Notes: generated by a model not told the origin, from the letters alone. DNA of 47,046 nucleotides from Chamaesiphon sp. 336R_metabinner_41 (GCA_025359915.1 JANYDE010000075.1:1-47046); one strand, 5' to 3'; shown: positions 18,039 to 27,752, counted from the first letter of the stretch. Numbers and translations are program-made.

Positions 18039-19865
18039 CTAGAACGCAAAAGTTGTCCGAATCGTACCAAGATACTCAGTCGGGTTGGCAGCATTATGTT
18101 CTGGATTCGTCAACATCAACAATCCAGGTGTAATGGTGAGATTATCGTTGAGTTTATACTTGTAGAAGGCTTCTAGGTGCAGACTAGTATCTTTATCAAC
18201 GTTACCAGGAGTAACCACCCCAGCAACCAAACTAGAGGCACTATTGCTAGTTACTTTGGGTTGCATCCCAACCACAAAACCTAAAGTACTCCCAGGAGAA
18301 CCAAAATCCTTTGCAGCTAGAGTTGCAGCATAGTTCCAGATATCAGCAGTACCACCTGCGGCACCTTCCCGTGTGGCTTGAGTCAAACCGCCCCAAGCTG
18401 ATAAAATCAGATCCTTGGAGAGATTGATACTGCCGACGAGGTTATAGTGATTGGCTGAAGCTGGCACTAGCGCAACAGCAGTGGAGCGGAAAGGATTATT
18501 GGCAAAGTTACTGCCATTGCCACCAGAAATACCACTACCAGCGGAATGGTAAGAATGAGCATATACTAAGCCCAAGCTGACATCATCAGAAGGTTTAACT
18601 GTAACCTGGGAAAATAGCACATTAGAACCATTGAATAATCCATTATTGGCAGTGGGACTACTAACGGTTTCTGGAGCTGTACCAGGGACACCTGGGATAC
18701 CAACGCGAGGGACGGCATAGCTTAATACTAAGCCTAGATTGGGGCTGAATTTATGATCGACACCAATGCCTGCGCCTTCATTGCTGAGACGATAAACAGG
18801 CGCAAATCGTCCAAATCGTGTTACAGATCCAGTACCAGCAGATTGATGTTCGGGGTTGAAGGTGTAGTAGTTATCATTGAACTCACTACCTACCGCTTCG
18901 ACAAATACCTTAGTTGTGGGAGCTAATGGCATTTGATACTGCAATCTGTGCAGGGTGGTAGCGTTTTCATCACTGCCTTCAAACCCTAACTTTGCCATGT
19001 TAGTTTTAGCAGCAGAAGTTGTTGCAGATCCAGCAAAACTATTACTGTTGCGTGATTGGAGGCGAACTAATAATAAATCTTTGCCAGTAAAGCTACTGCG
19101 GAAATTTAAGCGTACTCGATCGGAGAAAATAGTGCTACGGGTAGCAGTACTTGGACCACCTGTTAAACCAGTCACTGCAAAAATAGCTTCGCCAACTAAT
19201 TTAGTGGTTGTGGAGAAACTCTTGTCTTTGACTTCAGCAAGCTTACCATCTAGAGCTTTGATTCGAGCATCGACACCTTGTAGCTCGGTTCCAAAAGATT
19301 GGACTAATTGCTTGAGTTGGTCGAGATCTTGTTGCGAAACTTCTGGTGGTGCAGGTGGTTGAACTGGAGTTGGTGCTGGGGGTGCAATGTCAGGAGTCGA
19401 TGGTGGGGGAGTGACAACTTCCGGCGCGACAACCCGTCTTTTTTTCACTGCCTTGCGAGGTTTTCTTCTGGCAACTAGTTGCTCCATCGATTGAACGCAA
19501 CCATTGAGGCTAGTTGCAAATTCTTCACGAGAGAGGCTGCGGTTGCCTGTGGGCATATCGCTACAACCATATTTGGCATTCAATGATTGAAGAGTTTGAT
19601 AAGCCCAGTCACCAGGTTTAACTTCAACTGATTCAGTTGCTTGGTTGATTTGCTCTGCACTAGGTTCGTTACCAACAGTTGTAGCCAGAGAAGTTGTGAC
19701 TTTCAGAGATGCTGGTGCGGCTGATTGAGTGGCGGTACTCTGAGGAGTTGCTGTTGGAGATTGAGTATTGATGGGATTCGCTCTAGTTGGAGCTACTCCA
19801 GCAGTCCAGACAGCAAGACCAATTAGGATCGGCGATAAAAGACTGGTTTGTAAAAACTTTTTCAT
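18039..19865 (-). CDS. SLH-domain porin (cyanobacterial OprB-type outer membrane protein)
   Basis: The 608-residue protein has an N-terminal signal peptide (MKKFLQTSLLSPILIGLAVW), an SLH domain at about residues 85-135 (VKPGDWAYQTLQSLNAKYGC, then SLSREEFATSLNGCV), a Pro-rich linker, a coiled-coil segment (LDQLKQLVQSFGTELQGVDA) and a C-terminal beta-barrel ending in RTTFAF with terminal Phe. SLH binds peptidoglycan-linked polymers and the barrel spans the outer membrane; such porins are the main cyanobacterial outer membrane proteins and are tied to inorganic ion uptake. The ATG at 19865 is chosen over the longer frame because it begins the signal peptide. It forms a tandem pair with the next gene. 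Confidence 0.92.
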   Translation of the reverse strand: MKKFLQTSLLSPILIGLAVWTAGVAPTRANPINTQSPTATPQSTATQSAAPASLKVTTSLATTVGNEPSAEQINQATESVEVKPGDWAYQTLQSLNAKYGCSDMPTGNRSLSREEFATSLNGCVQSMEQLVARRKPRKAVKKRRVVAPEVVTPPPSTPDIAPPAPTPVQPPAPPEVSQQDLDQLKQLVQSFGTELQGVDARIKALDGKLAEVKDKSFSTTTKLVGEAIFAVTGLTGGPSTATRSTIFSDRVRLNFRSSFTGKDLLLVRLQSRNSNSFAGSATTSAAKTNMAKLGFEGSDENATTLHRLQYQMPLAPTTKVFVEAVGSEFNDNYYTFNPEHQSAGTGSVTRFGRFAPVYRLSNEGAGIGVDHKFSPNLGLVLSYAVPRVGIPGVPGTAPETVSSPTANNGLFNGSNVLFSQVTVKPSDDVSLGLVYAHSYHSAGSGISGGNGSNFANNPFRSTAVALVPASANHYNLVGSINLSKDLILSAWGGLTQATREGAAGGTADIWNYAATLAAKDFGSPGSTLGFVVGMQPKVTSNSASSLVAGVVTPGNVDKDTSLHLEAFYKYKLNDNLTITPGLLMLTNPEHNAANPTEYLGTIRTTFAF

Positions 19866-20091
19866 TTGATGAATATTTTCCTTCACACTGTAATTTTTGT
19901 CGATCGTCAAGTATCGCAAGCTACATTCTGCGATGTTAATCTTTTCATTTCTGCATTATATTTTACAGTTTATTTTCAGTAACTCAACAATTTGCACCAG
20001 AAAATATTGTTTACCACTATTTTCTTTCCCGATTGTTAAATTTCCAGGATGAGAATCTGGTGCTGAACTATCAAACATTCATCGCTACGCA

Positions 20092-20124
20092 ATAACCCCG
20101 ACTTCTCGAAGAAGTCGGGGTTAT
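20092..20124. terminator. CCCGACTT-type hairpin, terminator of porin 2
   Basis: Perfect 15-bp arms (20092-20106 and 20110-20124, core CCCCGACTTCT / AGAAGTCGGGG) with loop CGA lie 53 bases past the second porin's stop. GTCCT follows on the plus side, as in the copies at 45766 and, inverted, at 17970. Confidence 0.8.
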
Positions 20125-20176
20125 GTCCTATCCCAGTGTCAAATTAGACAACTAGAGTGGTTTAGTGAATATGAAG

Positions 20177-21919
20177 TTAAAATTTGAAGGTTGTCCGAAT
20201 AGAGCCGACATACTCAGTTGGGTTAGCACTATTATGTTCGGGATTGGTAATTAGCAATAATCCAGGCGTAATCGCAATGTTATCGCTTAATTTCAGCTTG
20301 TACAAGGCTTCAATGTGATAGGAAGTATTGGGGTTGCCAGTTGTTGCTGCGACTCCTGCACCACTACGTGAATTCAGTTTTGGTGGTACTCCCAAGACAA
20401 ATGCTAGGTTATTGCCCTTTTGACCGAAATCTGGGAAAGCTAAGGACATCGCATAGTTACTGACATTAGCATTACCACCAGCGGCTGTCTCACGATTTGC
20501 GTCAATAAAACCCGCCCAACCGGAGAGAATAAAACTAGGACTGAGTTTATAGCTAGCTAAAAATGAGTAATGATTGGCGGAGACTGGAACTGGTGCTGTT
20601 GATGACCCAAAAGGTCTGTTTGCCGCACTACTACCAGTTCCACCAGAGATATTATTTCCATCAGAACTGTAGGATCGAGCATAAACTACGCCCAGGTTGA
20701 GATCGTCGCTAGGGCGAAAACTTAACTGACTGATGATGGCACTAGAGCCATTAAATAATCCGTTACCATTAGCTGGGTTTGATGCTGTGTTACCAGGAAC
20801 TGCATAGCCAACGGCTAGCCCTAGTTCGTCACTAAACTTATGATTGAGAGTGAGAGATGCACCATCACTGCTGAGTCGGTAGACAGGGTTGAAGCGACCA
20901 AATCGAGAAATAGAACCACCACCAGAACTTTCAAGGATGGGGTTGAATGTGTACATGTTCTCGTTGAATTCACTGCCGATAGTTTCTGCAATGATTTTGG
21001 TTTGAGGACTGAGCGGGAAACTGTATTGGAGCAGGGAAACGCCCGTGCTGTTACCTTCGTCTCCATCGAAGCCCAGACGGGTCATGTTGGTGCCTGTTAC
21101 GCCACTATTGAAACTAGCGGTGTTGCGGGACTGCAATCTAGTTCTGAGCCGATCCTTACCTGTGAAGCTGGTATCGAAATTGAGTCGGACTCGATCGCTC
21201 AATGTATTACCAGTCTTACCATTTGTACCCAAATTGGTATTGCGTCCACCATAACCATTGATGCCAATAATCACTTCCCCAGCTAGTTTGGTAGTGGTGG
21301 AGAAACTTTGAGCTTTGAGTTCGGCGGTTTTCTTGTCCAGAGCTTCAATCCGAGCATCGAGACTTTGCAGCTCGGTGCTGAAAGATTGGACGAGTTGCTT
21401 GAGTCTGTCGAGATCTTGTTGGGAAACGGCTGGCTCTGCGGCTTCAACTGGTGCAGAGGGCTGAACTGATGCTGGTTCTGGCGGTGGTGTATTTTCAGGG
21501 CTAGCTGGTGGTGGTGTAACTACGGATGGATTTGGTGCTGGTGCTACCCTTCTTTTTTTGATTAATCTACGCGATTTCCTAGCAACTAGTTGCTCCATCG
21601 ATTGGACACAGCGATTGAGACTAGTTGCAAATTCTTCGCGGGATAAGACTCTATCGCCTGTCGGACTATTGCTGCAACCATATTTGGTGCTTAAAGCTTG
21701 GAGTGTTTGATATGCCCAGTCCCCAGGCTTAATATCGACAGCTTCTCTAGCTTGGCTAATTTGCTCGTCATTGACGACTAGGGAGTTGCTAGCTGCGGAG
21801 GTAACTGAATGAGTGCCAGTATTAGCCGGATTAGCTCTGGTAGGCGCAGTAGAAGCCATCCATACTGCCAGCCCAAATAAGATCGGGGATAAAATACTTC
21901 TTGATAATAGCTTGGTCAT
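20177..21919 (-). CDS. SLH-domain porin, tandem paralogue
   Basis: The 580-residue protein has the same order as the neighbouring porin: signal peptide (MTKLLSRSILSPILFGLAVW), SLH domain (VDIKPGDWAYQTLQALSTKY, then VLSREEFATSLNRCVQSMEQ), Pro/Glu-rich linker, coiled coil (LDRLKQLVQSFSTELQSLDA) and beta-barrel ending TTFKF. High likeness over the SLH, coiled coil and barrel ends shows tandem duplication, while linker and loops differ. The upstream leaders are also alike. Each copy has its own hairpin, so they are probably separately transcribed. The ATG at 21919 fits the signal peptide. Confidence 0.92.
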   Translation of the reverse strand: MTKLLSRSILSPILFGLAVWMASTAPTRANPANTGTHSVTSAASNSLVVNDEQISQAREAVDIKPGDWAYQTLQALSTKYGCSNSPTGDRVLSREEFATSLNRCVQSMEQLVARKSRRLIKKRRVAPAPNPSVVTPPPASPENTPPPEPASVQPSAPVEAAEPAVSQQDLDRLKQLVQSFSTELQSLDARIEALDKKTAELKAQSFSTTTKLAGEVIIGINGYGGRNTNLGTNGKTGNTLSDRVRLNFDTSFTGKDRLRTRLQSRNTASFNSGVTGTNMTRLGFDGDEGNSTGVSLLQYSFPLSPQTKIIAETIGSEFNENMYTFNPILESSGGGSISRFGRFNPVYRLSSDGASLTLNHKFSDELGLAVGYAVPGNTASNPANGNGLFNGSSAIISQLSFRPSDDLNLGVVYARSYSSDGNNISGGTGSSAANRPFGSSTAPVPVSANHYSFLASYKLSPSFILSGWAGFIDANRETAAGGNANVSNYAMSLAFPDFGQKGNNLAFVLGVPPKLNSRSGAGVAATTGNPNTSYHIEALYKLKLSDNIAITPGLLLITNPEHNSANPTEYVGSIRTTFKF

Positions 21920-22172
21920 TCGATCGATATTTTCCCTAGTACTGTAATTTTTTTGACTATATCGACACAGCAAGTTAATTTTTGCAGCGTTAGTCTTTAA
22001 TGATTTCTGCATGATAGTTTACAGTTTCGAGCGATACATATTAATTCCGATACATTTTCTCGATTCTGTTGGAAATGGGCGGGGTGACATGTATTATTAT
22101 GAAGTGTTAGATCTGAGTTTAATCGCGGGGGCGATCTTGGGTACTCTATAAGGAGCAGGCATAGTACAGATC

Positions 22173-22208
22173 GGATCGAATCCTCATCCGACGACGAGGA
22201 TTCGATCC
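22173..22208. repeat. 13-bp inverted repeat in divergent promoter region
   Basis: GGATCGAATCCTC and GAGGATTCGATCC (22173-22185 and 22196-22208) are perfect arms with a 10-base loop. It lies between the divergent porin 2 gene and the hypothetical gene at 22285, without a T run. It may be an operator or RNA hairpin in the leader of either gene. Confidence 0.65.
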
Positions 22209-22284
22209 ATTTCAGAGATTCTAGATTTGATGTGCTAGTTTTTGATTAATATTTTAAATTTCAACTGCAACTCCAATCGATCAA

Positions 22285-23394
22285 GTGACTAATAAAATGA
22301 TTATTGATGCTTATCAACCTAATGCTCCCAGCTTTAGCGGAATCCCTGAGGAATTACTACAAACCCCCTCTGAGTGGGAAGATCGCGGTAATTTGGCAAA
22401 AGATCGGGAAAATAAAGTTACGCGTAAGCGAGAGTTTCCTAGCGATAATCTAGATGATGAAACTATTGTCTGGCGGTTTGCACGCGGTAAAAAACGATTG
22501 GTAGTTAATCAGAATCTGCGGATTGATTATGCTCACAATTCATTGCAATTATCAACTCCAACTGGTGAGTTGATTGCCATTCACAAAATCGCTGAAAAGC
22601 TCCACTATGTCCTGATCAAAAAAGATAGTAAATATTCACAGATCATCCAGAATATTATCTCTGAGTGTCAGTTCATTCCGATCGATACTGCGACTGCCGA
22701 ACGGGGATTCATGCGGTATCAAAAATATGAAATACCTGCGGGTTATACCTTGCGGTATGAATCAGCCGAAGAATTGTGGCAAGCATGGCAAGAAAGTCAA
22801 CAACTGTCTACAGAAGGGTTAGAATTAGATATTCTGATCCTTGCTCGATCGAAATGGTACCGCGTTCAGCAAATGATCTGTACTGACGATCGATTAGATC
22901 TCCAAACTCGCCTAGGCTTAATCTCACTCTCACGGCGAGAACGGATTGCCTGGATTGCAAAATTAGGCGATATTTCTGGTGCGATTGATGTCGATTTTGC
23001 TACACATCAAAATGTGATTAGTGCTGGCACAGATCCAGATATTTTGGGTAAAATTATCTCTAAGCTGGCAATTGATGCTCCGGTGCCTGACGATCTCCAT
23101 TTCGACCCCAATTCTAATATGTCTCAATCGGTTTATCCCCAGTCTCATGACTCATCTCTCTTGTACGATGACGATCGCAGTAGTACTCTAACTGGTCATA
23201 CTTTGACACCTGTTGCCGCCAGATTAAGAGCTAGTACGATCGATGTGCTGGAGCAATATCTTGAACATGGTGAAACGATCGTCAAAACAGAGGTAATTAG
23301 CGATGCTCAAGGTAATGTGATTAGCGAAAAAACTGTCAGCACTCATCGCGCTTGTCCGAAATGGGCGATCGAAGCTATTATTGATTGGGTGTAG
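22285..23394 (+). CDS. Hypothetical cytoplasmic protein
   Basis: The product has 369 residues from the GTG at 22285, or 365 from the ATG at 22297. It has no signal peptide or membrane helix and is rich in charged residues. A conserved-looking core around residues 60-200 (VWRFARGKKRLVVNQNLRID, then ALKLHYVL-like strands and RYESAEELWQAWQES) is followed by a Ser/Asp-rich linker (about 275-310) and a C-terminal piece (STIDVLEQYLEHGETIVKTE) ending WAIEAIIDWV. I do not recognise the family. It is 50 bases upstream of purT and may share its transcript. Confidence 0.75.
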   Translation: MTNKMIIDAYQPNAPSFSGIPEELLQTPSEWEDRGNLAKDRENKVTRKREFPSDNLDDETIVWRFARGKKRLVVNQNLRIDYAHNSLQLSTPTGELIAIHKIAEKLHYVLIKKDSKYSQIIQNIISECQFIPIDTATAERGFMRYQKYEIPAGYTLRYESAEELWQAWQESQQLSTEGLELDILILARSKWYRVQQMICTDDRLDLQTRLGLISLSRRERIAWIAKLGDISGAIDVDFATHQNVISAGTDPDILGKIISKLAIDAPVPDDLHFDPNSNMSQSVYPQSHDSSLLYDDDRSSTLTGHTLTPVAARLRASTIDVLEQYLEHGETIVKTEVISDAQGNVISEKTVSTHRACPKWAIEAIIDWV

Positions 23395-23399
23395 GTTAG

Positions 23400-23428
23400 T
23401 TGTTGGCGGAGCCTTTCCGTAGGAAAAT
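23400..23428. repeat. Fragment of the TTGGCGGAGCCT dispersed repeat
   Basis: GTTGGCGGAGCCTTTCCGTA is related to the modules at 3599 and 36094. It lies between the hypothetical gene and purT; reading through it creates an artificial longer N-terminus for purT from a TTG at 23400. Confidence 0.7.
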
Positions 23429-23444
23429 AGTTGATAGCAAAAAT

Positions 23445-24611
23445 ATGATTAAGTTGCCGAAGAAATTGATGTTGTTGGGATCGGGTGAATTGGGTAAAGA
23501 ATTGACGATCGCGGCGCAACGATTGGGCAATCATGTCATCGCAGTCGATCGATATCCAAATGCACCAGCGATGCAAGTTGCTGATGCATTTGAAGTAATC
23601 TCAATGTTGAGCGGAGAGGATCTCGAACGAGTTGTTTCCAGACATCAACCTGACTATATCATCCCCGAAATTGAAGCAATTAGAACTGAAAAATTAGTAG
23701 AATTTGAACAGCGAGGAATCACCGTAATTCCAACAGCTAAGGCGACTCACTATACGATGAATCGCGATCGAATTCGGGAACTAGCTCACCAGGAATTGGG
23801 AGTGCGGACGGCTAAATATGCCTATGCTACTACCTTAGCCCAAATGCAAGCAGCCGCTCAATTAATAGGGTTTCCGAATGTTGTAAAGCCAGTGATGTCT
23901 TCGTCTGGAAAAGGACAATCGGTAGTTAATAATGCTGCGGAAGTTGAGATAGCCTGGCAGTATGCGATCAATGGTTCGAGAGGCGATAGTCAGAAAGTAA
24001 TCATTGAAGAATTTATTAATTTTGAGATCGAAATTACGCTACTAACGATTAAACAGTGGAATGCATCAACGATCTTTTGCCCTCCAATCGGGCATCGTCA
24101 AGAACGCGGTGATTATCAAGAATCTTGGCAACCTGCGGAAATTACTCCAGCTCAAATTTTAGCCGCACAAGCAATTGCCACGAAAGTTACTGATGCACTT
24201 GGTGGAGCCGGAATTTTCGGGGTGGAATTTTTTATTACTGCTGATGAAGTAATTTTTTCAGAGCTATCACCTCGCCCCCACGATACTGGTATGGTGACAT
24301 TGATCTCTCAAAATCTGAATGAATTCGAGCTACATTTACGAGCGGTACTAGGTTTACCAATTCCGAATATTCTTCAATACGCTCCAGCGGCTAGTGCGGT
24401 AATTTTAGCTAGCGAAACATCCGAATCTATTTACTTTACTGGAGTAGCTGAAGCGATGAGTGTACCTGACGTAGACATCCGACTATTTGGTAAACCTGAC
24501 TCCCGCCCCTATCGCCGGATGGGTGTAACCTTAGCCAAGGCAGAAACGACTAATTTAGCACGTAAAAATGCTGTTGAAGCGGCTAGTAAAATTAAGATTG
24601 TTAATGCTTAA
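23445..24611 (+). CDS. purT: Formate-dependent phosphoribosylglycinamide formyltransferase (PurT)
   Basis: PurT uses formate and ATP to formylate GAR in purine synthesis, an alternative to folate-dependent PurN. The 388-residue ATP-grasp protein starts with the family's [19 protein letters not shown] nucleotide-binding region. It has the ATP loop [10 protein letters not shown], the segment [13 protein letters not shown] and the metal/substrate region [20 protein letters not shown] with PHDTGMVT. Length is normal. The ATG at 23445 is chosen because upstream codons come from a dispersed repeat. Confidence 0.95.
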   Translation: MIKLPKKLMLLGSGELGKELTIAAQRLGNHVIAVDRYPNAPAMQVADAFEVISMLSGEDLERVVSRHQPDYIIPEIEAIRTEKLVEFEQRGITVIPTAKATHYTMNRDRIRELAHQELGVRTAKYAYATTLAQMQAAAQLIGFPNVVKPVMSSSGKGQSVVNNAAEVEIAWQYAINGSRGDSQKVIIEEFINFEIEITLLTIKQWNASTIFCPPIGHRQERGDYQESWQPAEITPAQILAAQAIATKVTDALGGAGIFGVEFFITADEVIFSELSPRPHDTGMVTLISQNLNEFELHLRAVLGLPIPNILQYAPAASAVILASETSESIYFTGVAEAMSVPDVDIRLFGKPDSRPYRRMGVTLAKAETTNLARKNAVEAASKIKIVNA

Positions 24612-24678
24612 AGCCAAGATAGACTATTAAATTAGCTATAGGGATCCTATCTGAATTATCAATTATCAATTAACCCAA

Positions 24679-25470
24679 GTGTTTCTATTTATCTCCAAAC
24701 TCATTCCCTTGTTCTTCTACCCAATGGGTGCGACTTGTTTATTGCTAATTGTCGCATTAGGATTATGGTGGGTAAAATCTAAATGGACTCCAGTAGCTAT
24801 TGGTGCAGCTTTAATAATTTTGTTCGTGAGTGGTAATAATGGGATTAGTCATTGGTTAGCTCAATCTTTGGAGTGGCAAAATATTGTCAAAACAGAATTG
24901 CCAACTGCAGATGCGATCGTCGTATTGGGTGGTGGCACTAGATCGCAAGCTTATCCACGTCCTGATGTAGATTTTTCGGATGCAGGCGATCGAGTCTGGT
25001 ATGGTGCTAATTTATATCATGCCAAGAAAGCACCAAAAATTATCGTCAGTGGCGGCAGAATATCCTGGATGGGTGCGGGAGATCCTGAGTCAGCGGATTT
25101 GACAAAATTATTAGTGAAAATGGGAGTGCCTGAGACAGACATTATTCCCGAAGGTGACTCTTATAATACCCATGATAATGCGGTGAATGTGCAAAAGATT
25201 TTGAAAAAAGAGCATTTTAAAACTATTTTGCTCGTGACTTCAGCGATGCATATGCCGAGATCGATGGCAATATTCAAACATTTAGGAATGAATGCGATCG
25301 CAGCACCAACTGATTATCGTGTTTCTCAATTAGAATTAGACGAACCCAATCGCCAAACTGAATCTATTATTTTGAGTTTTTTGCCTAATGAGGAATGGTT
25401 CTCTTTGACGACTCAAGCTATTCGCGAATATATTGGTTTATTCGTGTATAAACTGAAAGGCTGGCTGTAA
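24679..25470 (+). CDS. YdcF/ElyC-like membrane protein (DUF218)
   Basis: The 263-residue protein starts with two hydrophobic segments (LFFYPMGATCLLLIVALGLW and TPVAIGAALIILFVSG), then a DUF218 domain: DAIVVLGGGTRSQAYP, PKIIVSGGRIS, EGDSYNTHDNAVN and LLVTSAMHMPRSMAIFKHLG. ElyC/SanA/YdcF proteins act at the envelope, and ElyC affects peptidoglycan or lipid-carrier metabolism in E. coli. It starts with GTG at 24679, with no better start near. It converges on the RNase D-like gene with a 19-bp inverted repeat between. Confidence 0.85.
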   Translation: MFLFISKLIPLFFYPMGATCLLLIVALGLWWVKSKWTPVAIGAALIILFVSGNNGISHWLAQSLEWQNIVKTELPTADAIVVLGGGTRSQAYPRPDVDFSDAGDRVWYGANLYHAKKAPKIIVSGGRISWMGAGDPESADLTKLLVKMGVPETDIIPEGDSYNTHDNAVNVQKILKKEHFKTILLVTSAMHMPRSMAIFKHLGMNAIAAPTDYRVSQLELDEPNRQTESIILSFLPNEEWFSLTTQAIREYIGLFVYKLKGWL

Positions 25471-25485
25471 AAATCTTCACAGGAT

Positions 25486-25559
25486 CTATTACAGGGTGGC
25501 ATAAATCACAAAGATGCAAGGATCTCAATGGTGGCTGAACTTATGCCACCCTGTAATAG
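25486..25559. repeat. Perfect 19-bp inverted repeat between convergent genes
   Basis: CTATTACAGGGTGGCATAA (25486-25504) and TTATGCCACCCTGTAATAG (25541-25559) are exact reverse complements enclosing 36 bases. It could be a bidirectional terminator, but the long arms and long loop also fit a tiny non-autonomous mobile element. The RNase D-like stop begins 2 bases after it. Confidence 0.8.
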
Positions 25560-25560
25560 T

Positions 25561-26184
25561 TTAACGATGAGAGAAAATATCCTCGTACTGCAATAAATCT
25601 AACGAGATAATTGTTGGTAAAGCCTTGAAACAATCCTGTGCTAATTCCCAGCGATCTTCGCGTTGCAATTTGGTGGTGAGTTTCTCTCGCATACTGATTA
25701 GATAGCGCACATCATTCGCGGCATAGCGGAGTTGCTCGTCAGTGAGATTATCGGCATCACCCCAGTCGGAACATTGAGCGGATTTGTCTAACTCTACTCC
25801 TTCGAGTTGCTGAACCAGTGTCTTCAAACCGTGACTGGATGAGTAAGTCCGAATTAATTTACTGGCAATTTTTGTGCAGAAAATCGGTTGGGTTTCGATC
25901 TCCAAACGGTGCCGCAATTGGGCGACATCAAATCTCGCAAAGTGAAAAACTTTGGTAACTTGAGTAGCTTCCATCACCCGTTTCAAATTGGGTGCAATAG
26001 TTTGTCCTTTAGCAATCTTGATTACCGTCAACAATCCAGGTGAAAACAATTGTACCAAACACAATCGATCGCGGACATAGTTCAATCCCATTGTCTCAGT
26101 ATCGACGGCTATCGATTCAGCCGCTAAGTATCTAGCCGTCGCAGCATCATCTAAATCTCGATCGAATATTTGAAAATCTTCCAT
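25561..26184 (-). CDS. RNase D-like 3'-5' exonuclease
   Basis: The 207-residue protein is a lone DEDDy exonuclease domain without the HRDC domain of full RNase D. Catalytic acids are visible in order: AVDTETMGL (ExoI, Asp and Glu), HFARFDVAQL (ExoII, Asp) and YAANDVRYL (ExoIII, Tyr and Asp). Such short proteins process RNA 3' ends in cyanobacteria and alphaproteobacteria. Start at ATG 26184. It is 21 bases downstream of the CAP-domain gene on the same strand, so the two may be co-transcribed. Confidence 0.9.
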   Translation of the reverse strand: MEDFQIFDRDLDDAATARYLAAESIAVDTETMGLNYVRDRLCLVQLFSPGLLTVIKIAKGQTIAPNLKRVMEATQVTKVFHFARFDVAQLRHRLEIETQPIFCTKIASKLIRTYSSSHGLKTLVQQLEGVELDKSAQCSDWGDADNLTDEQLRYAANDVRYLISMREKLTTKLQREDRWELAQDCFKALPTIISLDLLQYEDIFSHR

Positions 26185-26205
26185 GTTGAGAGGATAGGGT
26201 AGTAA

Positions 26206-26778
26206 TTAGTCAGCATCTTTTACATACCACGCTTTACGTATAAAAATTTGCGTAAAGTAAGTTTCACCCTTGGCATTTTTTGCAGATCCGATCCCAGTTA
26301 GATCGTAACGACCAACCATATTTTTTTGGTGTCCAGGACTACCAATCCAATCTTCAACTGCAATTGCTTCCGGTTGAGCATATCCGACACTATAACCAAC
26401 ATTTTCGGCGGCACTACGGTAAACGATCTCTTTTGCGACTGACTGCACCCGCTCGTTAAAACCTTGATGGTTAATATGTCCTGCTCTCGCCATCTCCTCG
26501 CTGTGTGCTTTGGCTTGAGCCGAAATTACCGGATCGATTACCAATGGTGGTAAATTCTGGGACTGACGATATTGATTAACCCGATTGTAAATAGATAATT
26601 CGGAGCTATTCATCACTGAAGTCGGTATGGATGGCTGATGTTTAGACACAGTTTCAGCTTTCTCTGTTTGCGGAGGCTGATCTGTGGGCATACTAGTACT
26701 AATCTCTGCTCTAGCTGTTGCCATTATTCCCATGACAGTGAGCAGCGTACAAAAAGTGCCGAATAAATGATATTCCAT
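26206..26778 (-). CDS. Secreted CAP-domain (SCP/PR1-like) protein
   Basis: The 190-residue protein has an N-terminal hydrophobic signal (YHLFGTFCTLLTVMGIMATA) and a Thr/Pro/Glu-rich linker. The CAP domain at about residues 60-185 includes IYNRVNQYRQSQNLPPL, AHSEEMARAGHINH, SAAENVGYS and EDWIGSPGHQKNM. The His and Glu residues of the CAP cavity (GHINH, AENV, PGHQ) are kept. Bacterial CAP proteins are extracellular with mostly unknown roles, some binding lipids or metals. It sits upstream of the RNase D-like gene. Confidence 0.88.
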   Translation of the reverse strand: MEYHLFGTFCTLLTVMGIMATARAEISTSMPTDQPPQTEKAETVSKHQPSIPTSVMNSSELSIYNRVNQYRQSQNLPPLVIDPVISAQAKAHSEEMARAGHINHQGFNERVQSVAKEIVYRSAAENVGYSVGYAQPEAIAVEDWIGSPGHQKNMVGRYDLTGIGSAKNAKGETYFTQIFIRKAWYVKDAD

Positions 26779-27046
26779 CTGAATTGACTCAACTTAACGG
26801 AGCGATAGTATAGTTTGGAGAGTTAAGGCAGATGCTGTTGGTGAGCGTACCCACTGAATTAATCAAAAATGACATCACAACTCAAAACTCACTGTGATCG
26901 ATCTCATCAATCTGATGTGATTTCAGAAATTTGATATCAATCTGATAGCTTTTACTACTGAGTCTGTCCAAGTATTCAACATCAACATCACCCGATCGAT
27001 CCAAAAATTCGCTAACATAGTAACTACGATCGATCTAACTATCGCC

Positions 27047-27736
27047 ATGACATCCTATTCCGCTGCCTCTGCTCGCGCTGAAATGAGTGAACTGCGTCGG
27101 CTCAAAAGTTTGCTCCCACCGGAACTCCAAAGCTGGGTAACGGTGGAAACTACTGTCGAAGTCAATCCACCCCTGGTTCGGAGTGAAGAATTAGGCAAAG
27201 ATCAAGTTGAAATCCAGATCGATTTAGTCAAGTGGGAACGCCTTGCCCTCGATCAACGCAATCTATTATTTTGGCATGAAGTCGCACGAGTCCAAAATGA
27301 TACGATCTCTCGTGATGGCTGGGAAATGGCTGCGCTCGCGATCGGTCTAGGCGGTGCTGTCGGTGAATTGTGGGTACAAGATGGTCTATTATTGATCCTA
27401 GCCTTGGGACTATGTGGCGTGTCTGGCTATCGCCTATACGCTCGGAATAATAGCGATCGATATCTCAAAGAAGCCATCGACGCTGACGAAAAAGCGATCG
27501 CCCTAGCTGCCCGCTTCGGATATACTCTCCCTAATGCCTACAAGAGCCTAGGAAGTGCCTTAAAAACTCTCACCGATGATACTCCCAAAAAGAGCAAACG
27601 TCGCCATTACGAATCCCGCCTCGACGCGCTCAAGCGGAGTGCTAGCAAAGCCAAAGATAAAGTCGATCGAGATCGCACCTCTCCTCGCAATCGTCCCCTA
27701 GCTGAAGAACGCGAAAATCGCGAAAGTTACAGATAG
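27047..27736 (+). CDS. DUF3318 family membrane-associated protein
   Basis: The 229-residue protein belongs to a family I know only from cyanobacteria and plastid relatives. The conserved N-terminal part (SARAEMSELRRLKSLLPPEL, then EIQIDLVKWERLALDQRNLL and FWHEVARVQNDTI) resembles a degenerate metallopeptidase-like helix with the HE pair. Two short hydrophobic stretches follow (MAALAIGLGGAVGELW and LLLILALGLCGVSGY). The C-terminus is strongly basic (KKSKRRHYESRLDALKRSAS). Function is unknown. A CCCGACTT hairpin follows. Confidence 0.82.
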   Translation: MTSYSAASARAEMSELRRLKSLLPPELQSWVTVETTVEVNPPLVRSEELGKDQVEIQIDLVKWERLALDQRNLLFWHEVARVQNDTISRDGWEMAALAIGLGGAVGELWVQDGLLLILALGLCGVSGYRLYARNNSDRYLKEAIDADEKAIALAARFGYTLPNAYKSLGSALKTLTDDTPKKSKRRHYESRLDALKRSASKAKDKVDRDRTSPRNRPLAEERENRESYR

Positions 27737-27752
27737 TTTCTAGATTTACATT

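Noticed and set aside
22173-22208. tRNA-like GATTCGATCC motif
   Set aside because: It resembles a T-loop but is explained by a perfect 13-bp inverted repeat; no cloverleaf can be built.
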